The position numbers and the translations under genes were made by a program. From a virus, in the IMG/VR virus record IMGVR_UViG_3300020192_000055, positions 1-31,890 of that record: DNA of 31,890 bases; one strand, 5' to 3'. The notes beneath the pieces are model-generated. The model made no database searches, had not been told where the DNA came from, and was given only the letters and a program-made list of their open reading frames with translations. The number at the start of each line of letters is the position of its first letter. Position 1 is the first letter of the stretch. Below, piece by piece: positions 12,813-20,542 of the stretch.

Positions 12813-12967
12813 CAGCCATACTCGTTGGGTTGATGCTATCACACCATGCACCAACACCACCACCAACACCAACACCACCTATCGTTAAACCAACACCACC
12901 ACCAGTACCACCTAAGCCTATCACTCCGCCTGTTGACCGACGTTCACCCTATGACCCAAGGTTTTAG
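12806..12967 (+). CDS. Exported Pro-rich miniprotein
   Basis: A 53-residue protein with a short hydrophobic leader (MLTAILVGLMLSHHA) and then a long Pro/Thr-rich stretch (PTPPPTPTPP, later PPPVPPKPITPP) before a polar end. A perfect AGGAGGT precedes the ATG by ten bases, the best ribosome binding site of this cluster. The design is like the exported Pro/Lys protein at 10126. It likely reaches the membrane or periplasm. The leader is short, so it may remain as an anchor. Confidence 0.6.
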   Translation: MLTAILVGLMLSHHAPTPPPTPTPPIVKPTPPPVPPKPITPPVDRRSPYDPRF

Positions 12968-12969
12968 TC

Positions 12970-13164
12970 ATGTCCAAAGTATCACCAGAAACAGCACGTC
13001 ATTACTACACGCACCGGACAGAGGAGAAGGCTGAAGAGTACCGCGCTACTCATGTTGAGAACCAACACCGCTCACGCGAGAAGGCTGATGAACTAGAGGA
13101 TGCACGGACAGACAGAGAAGGGGCGCGAGAAGGTAAACCACACGGTAACGGACTACCCAAATGA
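12970..13164 (+). CDS. 64-residue highly charged protein, unknown
   Basis: A very hydrophilic protein rich in Glu, Arg, His and Lys (RTEEKAEEYRATHVENQHRSREKADELEDARTD is the style of the middle, given here only in part as a helix-forming region around residues 15-50). It is probably a long single helix or disordered. Starts two bases after the preceding stop and its stop overlaps the next start as ATGA. Function unknown. Confidence 0.6.
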   Translation: MSKVSPETARHYYTHRTEEKAEEYRATHVENQHRSREKADELEDARTDREGAREGKPHGNGLPK

Positions 13165-13838
13165 CACGGCTACTAACTAACGATGAGATACGCAAGCGCT
13201 ATCTTCAGACGACGTTCGACAATGAAGTGTTGTTAGACCTACTAAGATTCCGAGGTAGCATTACTGAGTACGAAAGACAAGCTTGTTGGGTACTCCTGTC
13301 TGACCTGTGTTATAGCAGGGCAAAGGCACACTACAAGCAAACGCAAGCGACTGGTACGTACACACCTAACAGGTGCAGGAACTGGTTCGAGATGCCCCAC
13401 ACTTTGGATTTTTATGGGAACAGAGGGTATACCAAACACACTGATAGGATGATGCTACTGCTTGAGTTCCTTGAATCACGGTTAGACAAGAGCGTTGGAT
13501 GGTGTATCGTAGCCTGGAAGAGGCGCTTTATGCAGTTCGAGGAGCTTCTCTATCTGCGTGGTCTAGGTATTCATATACCAGTAGAGCGCGTACAGTCTAA
13601 GGAAGTTAGGGGTTCTATCCTATTCGGTAGGCTGATACGTGTGTCAGGGGTCAGCTTTGAGCCAGTGTACAACCGTGTGCTACGTGCTTGGACAGAAGAG
13701 CAGGAGTTAATGGGAAACACCATCACACCTAGGAGACTGCAAGGTTTTGTGAAGAGATGGCAAGCATACGATATGATGATGAGAGTTACGAAGTACAGCA
13801 AATCATTTGAGGTTCTACATGAAGGCAACCAAGTTTAG
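13161..13838 (+). CDS. 225-residue protein, unknown
   Basis: A basic, mostly helical protein without membrane segments. Regions of note are YERQACWVLLSDLCYSRAKAHY, an aromatic middle (RNWFEMPHTLDFYGNRGYTKH), and a C-terminal helix with RRLQGFVKRWQAYDMMMR. The Arg/Lys/Trp richness would suit nucleic acid binding, but there is no motif to prove it. It overlaps the next gene by 20 bases and lies just upstream of replication genes. Confidence 0.7.
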   Translation: MTRLLTNDEIRKRYLQTTFDNEVLLDLLRFRGSITEYERQACWVLLSDLCYSRAKAHYKQTQATGTYTPNRCRNWFEMPHTLDFYGNRGYTKHTDRMMLLLEFLESRLDKSVGWCIVAWKRRFMQFEELLYLRGLGIHIPVERVQSKEVRGSILFGRLIRVSGVSFEPVYNRVLRAWTEEQELMGNTITPRRLQGFVKRWQAYDMMMRVTKYSKSFEVLHEGNQV

Positions 13839-14331
13839 TGAGCAGTCCTTTGTACCACATGGTTATGTCAGAGTACACTTCCTAGGTTTAGATAGGTGTA
13901 GCCCGGTCAGTTGGGCTACGTGGTTAATGGGTAAGCTGCATTCTTTTGATATGCGCTTTGTCCACTGTGCCTTGCAGACAGATACCTTCTTCATTCATGC
14001 TACCTATGATGGCATTGAGTTCTTAGATAAGTATGATTGGGGTGTTCTTAGTAACCATAGGAGTGTGTTCGTCGATGTCCCAGCATACGTTGTAGTACCT
14101 GATGAGTATAACCGCGTAACCTATGGTGCTGTGTATAGAGCAGGTCGTGGTTTACCGCGTGAGTTTGATGACATGACTTGTGTTAGTTTCGTGCTGGATA
14201 TGTTGGGGTATGAGAACCTCAAGTTAATCGTCACACCCGTAGACTTGTACACATGGTTAGATGATTCCGATTTAATGTTTGACAGATTTGATAAGGGGTA
14301 TTATGATGGGTTCAGTTACCTAAAAGATTAA
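13819..14331 (+). CDS. Permuted papain-like (NlpC/P60-type) protein
   Basis: A 170-residue protein. An early His in FVHCALQTDTFFIHATYDGIEF and a later Cys in MTCVSFVLDMLGYENL, followed by TPVDLYTWL, give the order His then Cys seen in circularly permuted NlpC/P60 proteins (YiiX and LRAT type), which hydrolyse or transfer acyl or peptide bonds. The nucleophile would be the Cys near residue 122. I chose the ATG at 13819 since GAGG lies eight bases upstream; a TTG four codons earlier is less likely. Its place among early genes argues against simple lysis and suggests action on a host protein or lipid. The family call is by pattern. Confidence 0.55.
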   Translation: MKATKFSEQSFVPHGYVRVHFLGLDRCSPVSWATWLMGKLHSFDMRFVHCALQTDTFFIHATYDGIEFLDKYDWGVLSNHRSVFVDVPAYVVVPDEYNRVTYGAVYRAGRGLPREFDDMTCVSFVLDMLGYENLKLIVTPVDLYTWLDDSDLMFDRFDKGYYDGFSYLKD

Positions 14332-14335
14332 ACAC

Positions 14336-14506
14336 ATGAAGACTTGCACAACTTGCAACACCATTAAAGACATCAAAGACTTCTACCAGTACTGCCTTCA
14401 AGGTGTACCAGGTGCTGTGTTCGACACTTGCATCCCGTGTATCCTGAAGTATGACGGGTTCTATGATGCTTACAATGCAGAAGCAGAAGGTACACGGCAT
14501 GGGTAA
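14336..14506 (+). CDS. Small zinc-ribbon protein
   Basis: A 56-residue protein with two Cys pairs, CTTC near residues 4-7 and CIPC near 32-35, spaced as in a treble-clef zinc finger (C..C ... FY ... C..C). The same pattern begins many phage endonuclease VII-like and HNH proteins, but no catalytic His-Asn follows, so this is a finger alone. The ribosome binding site is poor. Its stop overlaps the proposed primase start by eight bases. Confidence 0.55.
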   Translation: MKTCTTCNTIKDIKDFYQYCLQGVPGAVFDTCIPCILKYDGFYDAYNAEAEGTRHG

Positions 14507-16394
14507 GTTCATCTGCCATAGTCCCTGCCCTGAGTGCGGGAGCAGGGACAATGTGTCAGTGTGGGATGATGGCGCAAAGTGTATGAGTTGTGCCTTCCAA
14601 ACATTCGACACTGGTGTACTAGAGACGTTGGTTGAACACGCGGTGAAGTCAAGTAGCAAAGGAAAAGGTAAAGGAAACAGAATGACATATGAACCTGTTA
14701 ACCTGAGAGCAATTGCTAAGGTGTGGAGAGGGATAACACCATCAACCTTTGCCAAGTATGGTGTTGGTTTGGATACAGATAACAACGTACACTTTCCATA
14801 TTACCTAGAGGGGTTACACGTTGGGTCTAAGGTACGCAGTGGGGTAGCTAAAGAGTTTTGGTTTTCTGGTGAGTCTACTGGTGTGCAACTCTTTGGTATG
14901 CAAGCTGCGAATGGTGACCGACGTATCATCGTAACAGAAGGTGAGATAGACGCTCTCTCTGCTGCACAGATGACAGGCTACGCCGCTGTGTCTATTCCTT
15001 TCGGTGCTGACAGCGCAGCTAAGCACATCAAGCACACGCTACGGTGGCTAGAATCGTTCGGAGAGATTGTTCTATGCTTTGACATGGACACGCCCGGACG
15101 TGCCGCGCAAGAGTCGTGTGTTGCGCTACTAGACAAGACCAAAGTTAAGGTGATGGTGTTGCCGACAGGGTTCAAAGACCCTAACGATATGCTCAAAGCT
15201 GGAAAGGAACAGGAGTTTAAGACAGCATACTTTAGTGCGCAGTCCTTCACCCCTACTGGCATCATCAGCACCGAGGATGTTATCGAGCGGACAGTTTCAT
15301 TCTTGATGGACAAGTCAGCACGTCACGGTAAGCCGACAGGGTATGATGGACTAGACAAACTGATAGGTGGGTGGAGAGCAGGAGAGGTAACAACCATTGT
15401 TGCGGGTACAGGCATTGGCAAGAGCAGCATCACTCGCGCTCTCTGCTACAAACAGATTATGTTGGGAGTAAAGACTTTGTATATCCCGTTGGAGGATATG
15501 CTAGAGCAGGCTACGTCTCGCTTCCTTGAGATGCACACGTCATCATCACTTGTTAAGTCCAATGACACACCTAACGAGGCGGTCATGCGCCAAGGTTTGT
15601 TTGAGGTGTTGGAGAACCTCACACTATTTGACCAGTCAGGCGCTATTAGTGTAGATGATTTAGTATCCTCCATTGGCTATGCCGTGCGCAAAGATGGCAT
15701 CGAGTTCGTAGCGCTTGACCATATCAGCGCCATGACTAGCAACCGAGACACAGACGAGAGGAGAGCATTAGACAATGCTATCCAAGCGCTTAAGCTGAGG
15801 GTTGCCAAAGACCTTAAGTGTGCTGTGTTGGTTGTGTCTCACATATCCCGTGACTCGTCGGACAAAGAGGACAACAAGCCAACACTAGCACGGGTCAAAG
15901 GTGCATCATCCATCGCGCAATACTCTGATGCTGTGTTAGGATTAGAACGTGAGCGGAAGGAACAGTTGACTACATTCCGAACGCTAAAGGCTAGCAGATT
16001 ATGGGGTGTGTTTGGAGAGTTCAGTGTTAAGTGGGATGAAGGAACCCAACAGTTCATCGAAGAAGTTGAGTTCGATACACAATTATTAGATGAGGGTCAA
16101 GCTCCACATGGTGAGGAAAGCAAGGGCACAGTTGGAGATGGTGCAGGGGAAGAGGTTCAGGAGTCCACACGAGCAAGAGGTTTGGAACACGAACCTACTG
16201 AGTGCGAAGGGGGTACTGTACGAAGCAGTCAAGACATCTTACATACTGAAGAAGACTTACAACCCAGACCTACTGCTACCCAACGGGATACTGGTGGAGT
16301 TGAAGGGGTTGCTATCGAAGGAGAACAGAACGACAATACTAGCAGCAAAAGACCAACACAAAAACTATCCCCTCGTGTTGCTCTTCCGCAGTAA
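14499..16394 (+). CDS. Primase-helicase (T7 gp4-like)
   Basis: A two-part replication enzyme. Zinc-binding domain: Cys10, 13, 28 and 31 (CPEC ... CMSC). Toprim primase domain: EGEIDALS near 147 and LCFDMDTPGR near 192-201. RecA-type ring helicase: Walker A AGTGIGKSS near 302-310, Walker B FVALDHIS near 402-409, and VVSHISR near 445-451. It unwinds DNA 5'-3' and makes primers for the polymerase encoded downstream. The start at 14499 places the zinc finger as in T7 gp4 and has AAGGT seven bases upstream; the frame is open to 14451. The last 95 residues, beyond a normal end near FDTQLLDEG, are low complexity and overlap endonuclease I in another frame. Confidence 0.93.
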   Translation: MGKFICHSPCPECGSRDNVSVWDDGAKCMSCAFQTFDTGVLETLVEHAVKSSSKGKGKGNRMTYEPVNLRAIAKVWRGITPSTFAKYGVGLDTDNNVHFPYYLEGLHVGSKVRSGVAKEFWFSGESTGVQLFGMQAANGDRRIIVTEGEIDALSAAQMTGYAAVSIPFGADSAAKHIKHTLRWLESFGEIVLCFDMDTPGRAAQESCVALLDKTKVKVMVLPTGFKDPNDMLKAGKEQEFKTAYFSAQSFTPTGIISTEDVIERTVSFLMDKSARHGKPTGYDGLDKLIGGWRAGEVTTIVAGTGIGKSSITRALCYKQIMLGVKTLYIPLEDMLEQATSRFLEMHTSSSLVKSNDTPNEAVMRQGLFEVLENLTLFDQSGAISVDDLVSSIGYAVRKDGIEFVALDHISAMTSNRDTDERRALDNAIQALKLRVAKDLKCAVLVVSHISRDSSDKEDNKPTLARVKGASSIAQYSDAVLGLERERKEQLTTFRTLKASRLWGVFGEFSVKWDEGTQQFIEEVEFDTQLLDEGQAPHGEESKGTVGDGAGEEVQESTRARGLEHEPTECEGGTVRSSQDILHTEEDLQPRPTATQRDTGGVEGVAIEGEQNDNTSSKRPTQKLSPRVALPQ

Positions 16395-16557
16395 CGATAA
16401 GATTATCCGGTCGAAGAGTACCTATGGGATGTGGTGTGAGAGACATGACATACCCTATGCTATCGGTGTCACCATTCCACATGAATGGATAGACCCCACC
16501 AGTTCATACAAAAGTGTGCTAGAGTTATGGAAGTTAAACAAAAGGAGATGGCTATGA
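16108..16557 (+). CDS. Endonuclease I (T7 gp3-like Holliday junction resolvase)
   Basis: A 149-residue PD-(D/E)XK nuclease that resolves branched DNA and in T7 also degrades host DNA. The active residues line up with T7 gp3: Glu22 in SPHEQE, Asp54 in YNPDLLLPNG, Glu64 and Lys66 in LVELKG, against E20, D55, E65 and K67. The later part STYGMWCERHDIPYA also matches T7. I chose the ATG at 16108 because GAGGGT precedes it and the numbering then fits T7; an ATG at 16090 has no such site. The first 287 bases lie inside the helicase reading frame, an unusually long overlap. The stop overlaps the next start (ATGA). Confidence 0.92.
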   Translation: MVRKARAQLEMVQGKRFRSPHEQEVWNTNLLSAKGVLYEAVKTSYILKKTYNPDLLLPNGILVELKGLLSKENRTTILAAKDQHKNYPLVLLFRSNDKIIRSKSTYGMWCERHDIPYAIGVTIPHEWIDPTSSYKSVLELWKLNKRRWL

Positions 16558-16739
16558 ACAACGAAGAACTACTAGACTTCTTACAGCTTGTTCGACCTAG
16601 CACAACAGAGGAGAAGTCTAAACCACAGAAAAATTTGATGTGGTGTATTGAGGAGAACACTAACCTTGTCAAACTCCTCGATAACCAACAAGACGAGATT
16701 GATAAACTAACAATGGAGAAACACAATGATGCCACTTGA
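16554..16739 (+). CDS. 61-residue acidic protein, unknown
   Basis: An acidic, helical protein (MNNEELLDFLQLVRP ... LLDNQQDEIDKLTMEK) with coiled-coil spacing in its second half. Start at 16554 has AGGAG six bases before it and overlaps the endonuclease stop by ATGA, so the two are coupled. A longer frame open from 16485 has no ribosome site. Function unknown. Confidence 0.6.
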   Translation: MNNEELLDFLQLVRPSTTEEKSKPQKNLMWCIEENTNLVKLLDNQQDEIDKLTMEKHNDAT

Positions 16740-17007
16740 AAGTGTACTCGATAGCCTGTTGCGTTACGTTGGTCTTGTCCGTCTCAGTGAGCATATCTGG
16801 GAAACTGAGAAGTGCCACCAAGAGCACAGCAAAGCATTGAACAAGCTTTACTTTCAGAGTAGAGGTATCGAATTACTGCGAGAAGTGGAACAACTACAAG
16901 CCGATAAGATTGCTCACCTTGAGGCAGTCATCACTGAGGTTCGTGGTGTTGTGTCTCCCTCTTTAATTCCAATGACCACTGTGTCTGGTTTCGTACAACC
17001 TAACTAG
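16726..17007 (+). CDS. 93-residue helical protein, unknown
   Basis: A helical protein (MMPLESVLDSLLRYVGL, then GIELLREVEQLQADKIAHLEAVI) whose middle looks like a coiled coil. It starts 14 bases inside the preceding gene, with GGAG eight bases before the first ATG, and ends nine bases before the DNA polymerase. Its position between endonuclease and polymerase suggests a replication accessory role, not provable here. Confidence 0.6.
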   Translation: MMPLESVLDSLLRYVGLVRLSEHIWETEKCHQEHSKALNKLYFQSRGIELLREVEQLQADKIAHLEAVITEVRGVVSPSLIPMTTVSGFVQPN

Positions 17008-17015
17008 AAACAAGA

Positions 17016-18920
17016 ATGCACAACACCACACCTTGCGTAGTAGACATAGAAACATTCGACCTAACTGGTAAAAAGATATGGTGTTGTGGTTTCGCTACTG
17101 ATGCTAGGTCGTGGTGTGTTGAATGGGATGACGCTAGCACACCCTCATACATTGAGGAGCTAGCTGAAACCTATACGCTTGTGTTCCATAACGCGAAGTT
17201 TGATGTTCGTATTTTGAGAGAGCATGATACCGATATTAAAGTAGGGTCATATTCCGATACGATGATTATGTCTTACGTTTGGAACACAAGGCGTTTAGGT
17301 GGGCACGGTCTAGAATCATGGGGTGACGAGCTTGGCTACCCTAAGATGGATTACAGGAAGGCGTGTATTGGCGCTGGACTACTAGACCCTAAATCACCAC
17401 GCGGTGCTGAGCATCGCCTACCATATGACAACTTAAAGCGTGACTACTGTATCCGTGACTGTGAGGTTACGCTCAAGCTCTGGCACAAACTGATGTTCTT
17501 GTTCAGCGGAGACAGCAAAGCAACCAAGCTTCTGTTAGAGGTTGAACTCCCAATGATTGATGCAATTATTGAGATGGAAACCACCGGGTTCTACGTTGAT
17601 AAGGTTGCCAGTCTTGGGATGTTGGACACACTGACCACAAGCTGCGACGACCTACGCGCAACGATGAAAGACATCATCCCATTTGTACCGGGTAAGGAAG
17701 TGATATACAAGTCTGGTTTTGTACGTCGAAAGATAGCCACAGTAGTAGAGCAGACAGGCACAACTAAAGACGGTAAGCCCAAGACCCGCAAAGTTGATAC
17801 GTTCAACACAACGTATGACCACTGCACACTGATAGAATTCAATCCTAACAGTGGGGCGCAAGTAGCCAGCTCCCTCACATCATTGTATGGGTGGGTTCCA
17901 AGCAAGCTCACACCATCAGGGGCACCATGCACAGATGCAGACACACTAGGCAGTCTAACAGACTACCCGCTAGCCGTCGCTCTGTGCGAGTACAGCACCA
18001 TTAACAAGATGCACGGTATGACTACTGGGTATCTAGAGTTCCTTGGAGAAGGCAGACGGTTGTTCTCGTCGTTCAACCAGTGCGTAACTAAGACGGGTAG
18101 GCTAAGTTCCAGTAACCCTAACGTGCAGAACATACCCGCTAATGGGGTGTGGGGTGACCGTATGCGTTCACTGTTCACCAGTCCGGGTGATGGTTGGAAG
18201 ATGGTAGGTTGTGACCTATCTAACATTGAGGGTCGGGTGCTAGCCCATTACCTTAGTCTGGTGTGTAAAGAGAATCGTATGACTGACACGTTTGCTGCTG
18301 GGGTAGACTTTCATCAGGCAAACGCTGACGCTTGGGGACTACCAAGACAGCAGGCTAAGACTGGGTTGTATGCTCTACTGTATGGCGCGGGTGCCGCTAG
18401 TGTTGGTAAAGGTGATGCAGTTAAAGGACAGGCGATTATGGATAGCATCTATGAGGGGATGCCTGCAATCAAGACACTAAAGGAAATGGTGTGGAAGAGG
18501 TGTGCTGATAACAATGGTTTGATATATGATGCTTTCGGCAGGCGGTTGAACTACCCAGAGATTAACGAGTCGGGCGCTACTGAAGCCGCGCTACGTGTTG
18601 AGGACAGGGAAGGCAAGACCGTTAAACAGGTGGCTAAAGGGTTCATGGCTCAGGCTAAGAGACAAGTGTTCAACGCTCTGCTACAGGGGACAGCGGCATC
18701 TGTTCTAAAGAAGATTGTGTTACTGGTTGCACTGTACCAGGATGAGTACAACGCCCATCTGTGCGCTAACGTGCATGATGAAGCGCTATACTACACACCA
18801 GTGGGGCAGACTGAAGAGTTCGCGGCACGAGTAACTAAAACATTTAGCACCCCATTATTATCAAACTGCCCTATAATGGGAGTAGCAAAGATAGGAGATA
18901 ACTGGCATGAAATCCACTAG
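17016..18920 (+). CDS. Family-A DNA polymerase with 3'-5' exonuclease
   Basis: A 634-residue replicative polymerase. Exonuclease motifs: Asp10-x-Glu12 (DIET), HNAKFD with Asp63, and YCIRD with Tyr144 and Asp148, so proofreading should be active. Polymerase motif A CDLSNIEGR (Asp400, Glu405), motif B RQQAKTGLY (Arg444, Lys448, Tyr452, the place of T7 Tyr526), and motif C VHDE (His587, Asp588). It is somewhat shorter than T7 gp5 (704). A T7-like thumb segment, FNPNSGAQVASSL then GWVPSKLTPSGAP, is present. It copies the genome together with the primase-helicase. Confidence 0.96.
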   Translation: MHNTTPCVVDIETFDLTGKKIWCCGFATDARSWCVEWDDASTPSYIEELAETYTLVFHNAKFDVRILREHDTDIKVGSYSDTMIMSYVWNTRRLGGHGLESWGDELGYPKMDYRKACIGAGLLDPKSPRGAEHRLPYDNLKRDYCIRDCEVTLKLWHKLMFLFSGDSKATKLLLEVELPMIDAIIEMETTGFYVDKVASLGMLDTLTTSCDDLRATMKDIIPFVPGKEVIYKSGFVRRKIATVVEQTGTTKDGKPKTRKVDTFNTTYDHCTLIEFNPNSGAQVASSLTSLYGWVPSKLTPSGAPCTDADTLGSLTDYPLAVALCEYSTINKMHGMTTGYLEFLGEGRRLFSSFNQCVTKTGRLSSSNPNVQNIPANGVWGDRMRSLFTSPGDGWKMVGCDLSNIEGRVLAHYLSLVCKENRMTDTFAAGVDFHQANADAWGLPRQQAKTGLYALLYGAGAASVGKGDAVKGQAIMDSIYEGMPAIKTLKEMVWKRCADNNGLIYDAFGRRLNYPEINESGATEAALRVEDREGKTVKQVAKGFMAQAKRQVFNALLQGTAASVLKKIVLLVALYQDEYNAHLCANVHDEALYYTPVGQTEEFAARVTKTFSTPLLSNCPIMGVAKIGDNWHEIH

Positions 18921-19179
18921 GTTTAACATTAGCGATGCATTACGTGGTTCAGTTGAAGAGGTAGCGCGTAAGTCAATTGAGTTAGTTGACAACATCCCTT
19001 ATGGTGTGTCAGACTCAAGAGAAGTTCTAGCCAAAATCGTGGCACAACTACCAGACGATGCTGAAGATTACCGAGATACGTTGCTCACAATTGCATCATT
19101 CTGTGTTACAATGGTAGCAATGGAAGACTTGAAAGAAGCAAACACTCACATAGCAAAAGGAAACACCAACAATGCTTAA
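18907..19179 (+). CDS. Possible degenerate MazG-like paralogue
   Basis: A 90-residue protein whose start lies within the end of the polymerase gene, with AGGAG nine bases upstream. Its C-terminal helix YRDTLLTIASFCVTMVAMEDL aligns without gaps with YREELVQTAAVCIAMVESID of the next protein, which is MazG-like. The Glu-x-x-Glu metal-binding helix is not evident here, so it may be an inactive partner from tandem duplication. Stop and next start overlap by eight bases. The relationship is seen in the sequence; the function is inference. Confidence 0.6.
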   Translation: MKSTRFNISDALRGSVEEVARKSIELVDNIPYGVSDSREVLAKIVAQLPDDAEDYRDTLLTIASFCVTMVAMEDLKEANTHIAKGNTNNA

Positions 19180-19480
19180 CATTAAACCTCCCTTCAAATG
19201 CGGCGAACCGGGTGAGATGAACGACGCGCAAGAGTACACCATTGAGGGGATTCTTGAGGATGTGTTTGAAGAGCGCCGCGCTCAACTACGCAAGTGGGGT
19301 GAGCAGACACATACCCCCGCTGAATGGTACACAATATTGGGTGAAGAGTTCGGGGAGATTGGTCATGCTATTAACGAGGGTGACCTTCCTAATTATCGTG
19401 AGGAGTTGGTTCAGACCGCCGCTGTTTGTATTGCTATGGTTGAGTCCATCGACCGTCAAAGTGCTAGAGGTTGGCTATGA
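19172..19480 (+). CDS. MazG-like nucleotide pyrophosphohydrolase
   Basis: A 102-residue all-alpha NTP pyrophosphatase of the MazG-like type. The metal-binding helix ILGEEFGEIGHAI carries Glu58, Glu59 and Glu62; the second helix YREELVQTAAVCIAMVE carries Glu77 and Glu78. Such enzymes hydrolyse (d)NTPs to monophosphates and diphosphate. In phages, including cyanophages, they are thought to tune nucleotide pools or alarmone levels during infection. The stop overlaps the next gene's start (ATGA). Confidence 0.8.
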   Translation: MLNIKPPFKCGEPGEMNDAQEYTIEGILEDVFEERRAQLRKWGEQTHTPAEWYTILGEEFGEIGHAINEGDLPNYREELVQTAAVCIAMVESIDRQSARGWL

Positions 19481-19611
19481 GCAACTGTGCGTGTGGTGAG
19501 TTACAAGAAGATTGTGCATACCCAAACTGTGATTCAGGAGATAAAGAAAAGAAATGCCAAAAGATAAACCGCGTGTTACTATTGACACAGACAGCCCAAA
19601 CAAGACAGCGA
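19477..19611 (+). CDS. 44-residue Cys-rich protein
   Basis: A small protein with five Cys (MSNCACGELQEDCAYPNC, then KKC) that could bind one metal ion. The ATG overlaps the MazG-like stop as ATGA and has AGAGG six bases upstream, which are good signs of translation. The polar end is unremarkable. No known family. Confidence 0.45.
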
Positions 19612-19685
19612 TAATTAGAACACTTGTAGCAAAGGAAAAAGAAAGCAATGGTAACGACAACAAAAACCCTGAGTCAAAGAATTGA
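19554..19685 (+). CDS. 43-residue charged protein, weakly supported
   Basis: Starts within the Cys-rich gene and ends 38 bases inside the ERF gene: MPKDKPRVTIDTDSPNKTAI and an Asn/Lys-rich end. The ribosome site is weak (GGAG at 13 bases). It would fill the space between two genes, but double overlap and a low-complexity end leave it doubtful. Confidence 0.3.
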   Translation: MPKDKPRVTIDTDSPNKTAIIRTLVAKEKESNGNDNKNPESKN

Positions 19686-20112
19686 GTCTGCTCGTAAGAC
19701 CTTCAAACCGATTATTAAAGACAGGGAGAACTCGTTCTTTAAGAACAAGTATGCTACTATCGACGCTGTAATAGATGCAATTCAATTGGCGCTATCTTCT
19801 GAAGGTGTTCGTATTTCCAGTATCCCTCAACTTAAAGATGGTGTGTTTGTTCTATCAGTTAGGTTGGTTAACATTGAGACTGAAGAGTTTGAAGAGTCCA
19901 TCATGCCGTTGACAATGGGTAAACCTCAAGAGCAGGGCATCGCTATCACATACGCTCGTCGGTACGCTATCACATCAATGCTTAACTTGTGTACTGAGGA
20001 TGACAATGACGGCAACCTACCCGCTGTAGCCGAAGTTAAGACCGAGCGCAAACGTGAGAGAGCTGCTCAACCAGTGGTCATGACATCAGAAGAAAGCTCT
20101 ACCCCGTGGTAA
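19648..20112 (+). CDS. ERF-family single-strand annealing protein
   Basis: A 154-residue recombinase of the ERF family. The typical core is present: FKNKYATIDAVIDAIQLAL near residues 30-49, then GIAITYARRYAITSMLNLCTEDDNDG near 94-119. ERF proteins bind single strands and anneal complementary DNA, helping repair and circularisation or concatemer formation. The C-terminus is a short charged linker, as usual. It sits with an SSB-like protein (20166) and a PD-(D/E)XK exonuclease (21214), which together form an annealing system. AAGGAAAAAGAAAGC precedes the ATG. Confidence 0.85.
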   Translation: MVTTTKTLSQRIESARKTFKPIIKDRENSFFKNKYATIDAVIDAIQLALSSEGVRISSIPQLKDGVFVLSVRLVNIETEEFEESIMPLTMGKPQEQGIAITYARRYAITSMLNLCTEDDNDGNLPAVAEVKTERKRERAAQPVVMTSEESSTPW

Positions 20113-20165
20113 GCCCGTACACTCCATATCTGTTCATTACAACATTCAAAAAGGAACCACACATA

Positions 20166-20537
20166 ATGGAATACTCGAACGAAAACAAGGGCGCGCTGTT
20201 CACTCCTAAGTCTGACAATGCACCGTGTGACCTATCGGGCAAGGCGGACATCAACGGTGTTAACTTCTACGCTGACTACTGCAAGTCTAACGGTCGCTCT
20301 CGTGGTGTCCTGATTCTGAAGGGGAAGAAAAACCAGTACGCTGTCATGCTACGCCCATCAACCAAGGGCAAGGCTATCATGTTCGGTAACGTGTCCATTG
20401 ATGGTGTTGACTGGATGGTGTCAGTTTTTCAGAACGAACCTAAGAGTGAACTGTCGCCTAAGTTGTCCCTGTCCTTCTTCCAAAAGACTGGGGTATCTGA
20501 AGTGGGAGCAGTCGATGCTAAAGATTCACCTTTTTAA
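20166..20537 (+). CDS. SSB-like protein with acidic PF tail
   Basis: A 123-residue protein that begins MEYSNENKGALFTPKSD and alternates beta strands (VLILKGKKNQYAVML, VDWMVSVFQNE) as in a small OB-fold. It ends DAKDSPF, like the SSB C-terminal tip (acidic residues then Pro-Phe) that recruits partner enzymes. I chose the ATG at 20166, which follows AAGGAA by nine bases; the frame is open from 20106 but without a ribosome site. Placement after the ERF gene supports single-strand DNA binding. The N-terminal 'NKGALF' also resembles DUF736-type proteins. Confidence 0.65.
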   Translation: MEYSNENKGALFTPKSDNAPCDLSGKADINGVNFYADYCKSNGRSRGVLILKGKKNQYAVMLRPSTKGKAIMFGNVSIDGVDWMVSVFQNEPKSELSPKLSLSFFQKTGVSEVGAVDAKDSPF

Positions 20538-20542
20538 CTAAA

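Noticed and set aside
17016-18920. Polymerase as a 2-aminoadenine (DpoZ-type) enzyme
   Set aside because: Motifs A, B and C are ordinary T7/Pol I type and there is no PurZ in view; a family-A polymerase alone is not evidence of a modified genome.
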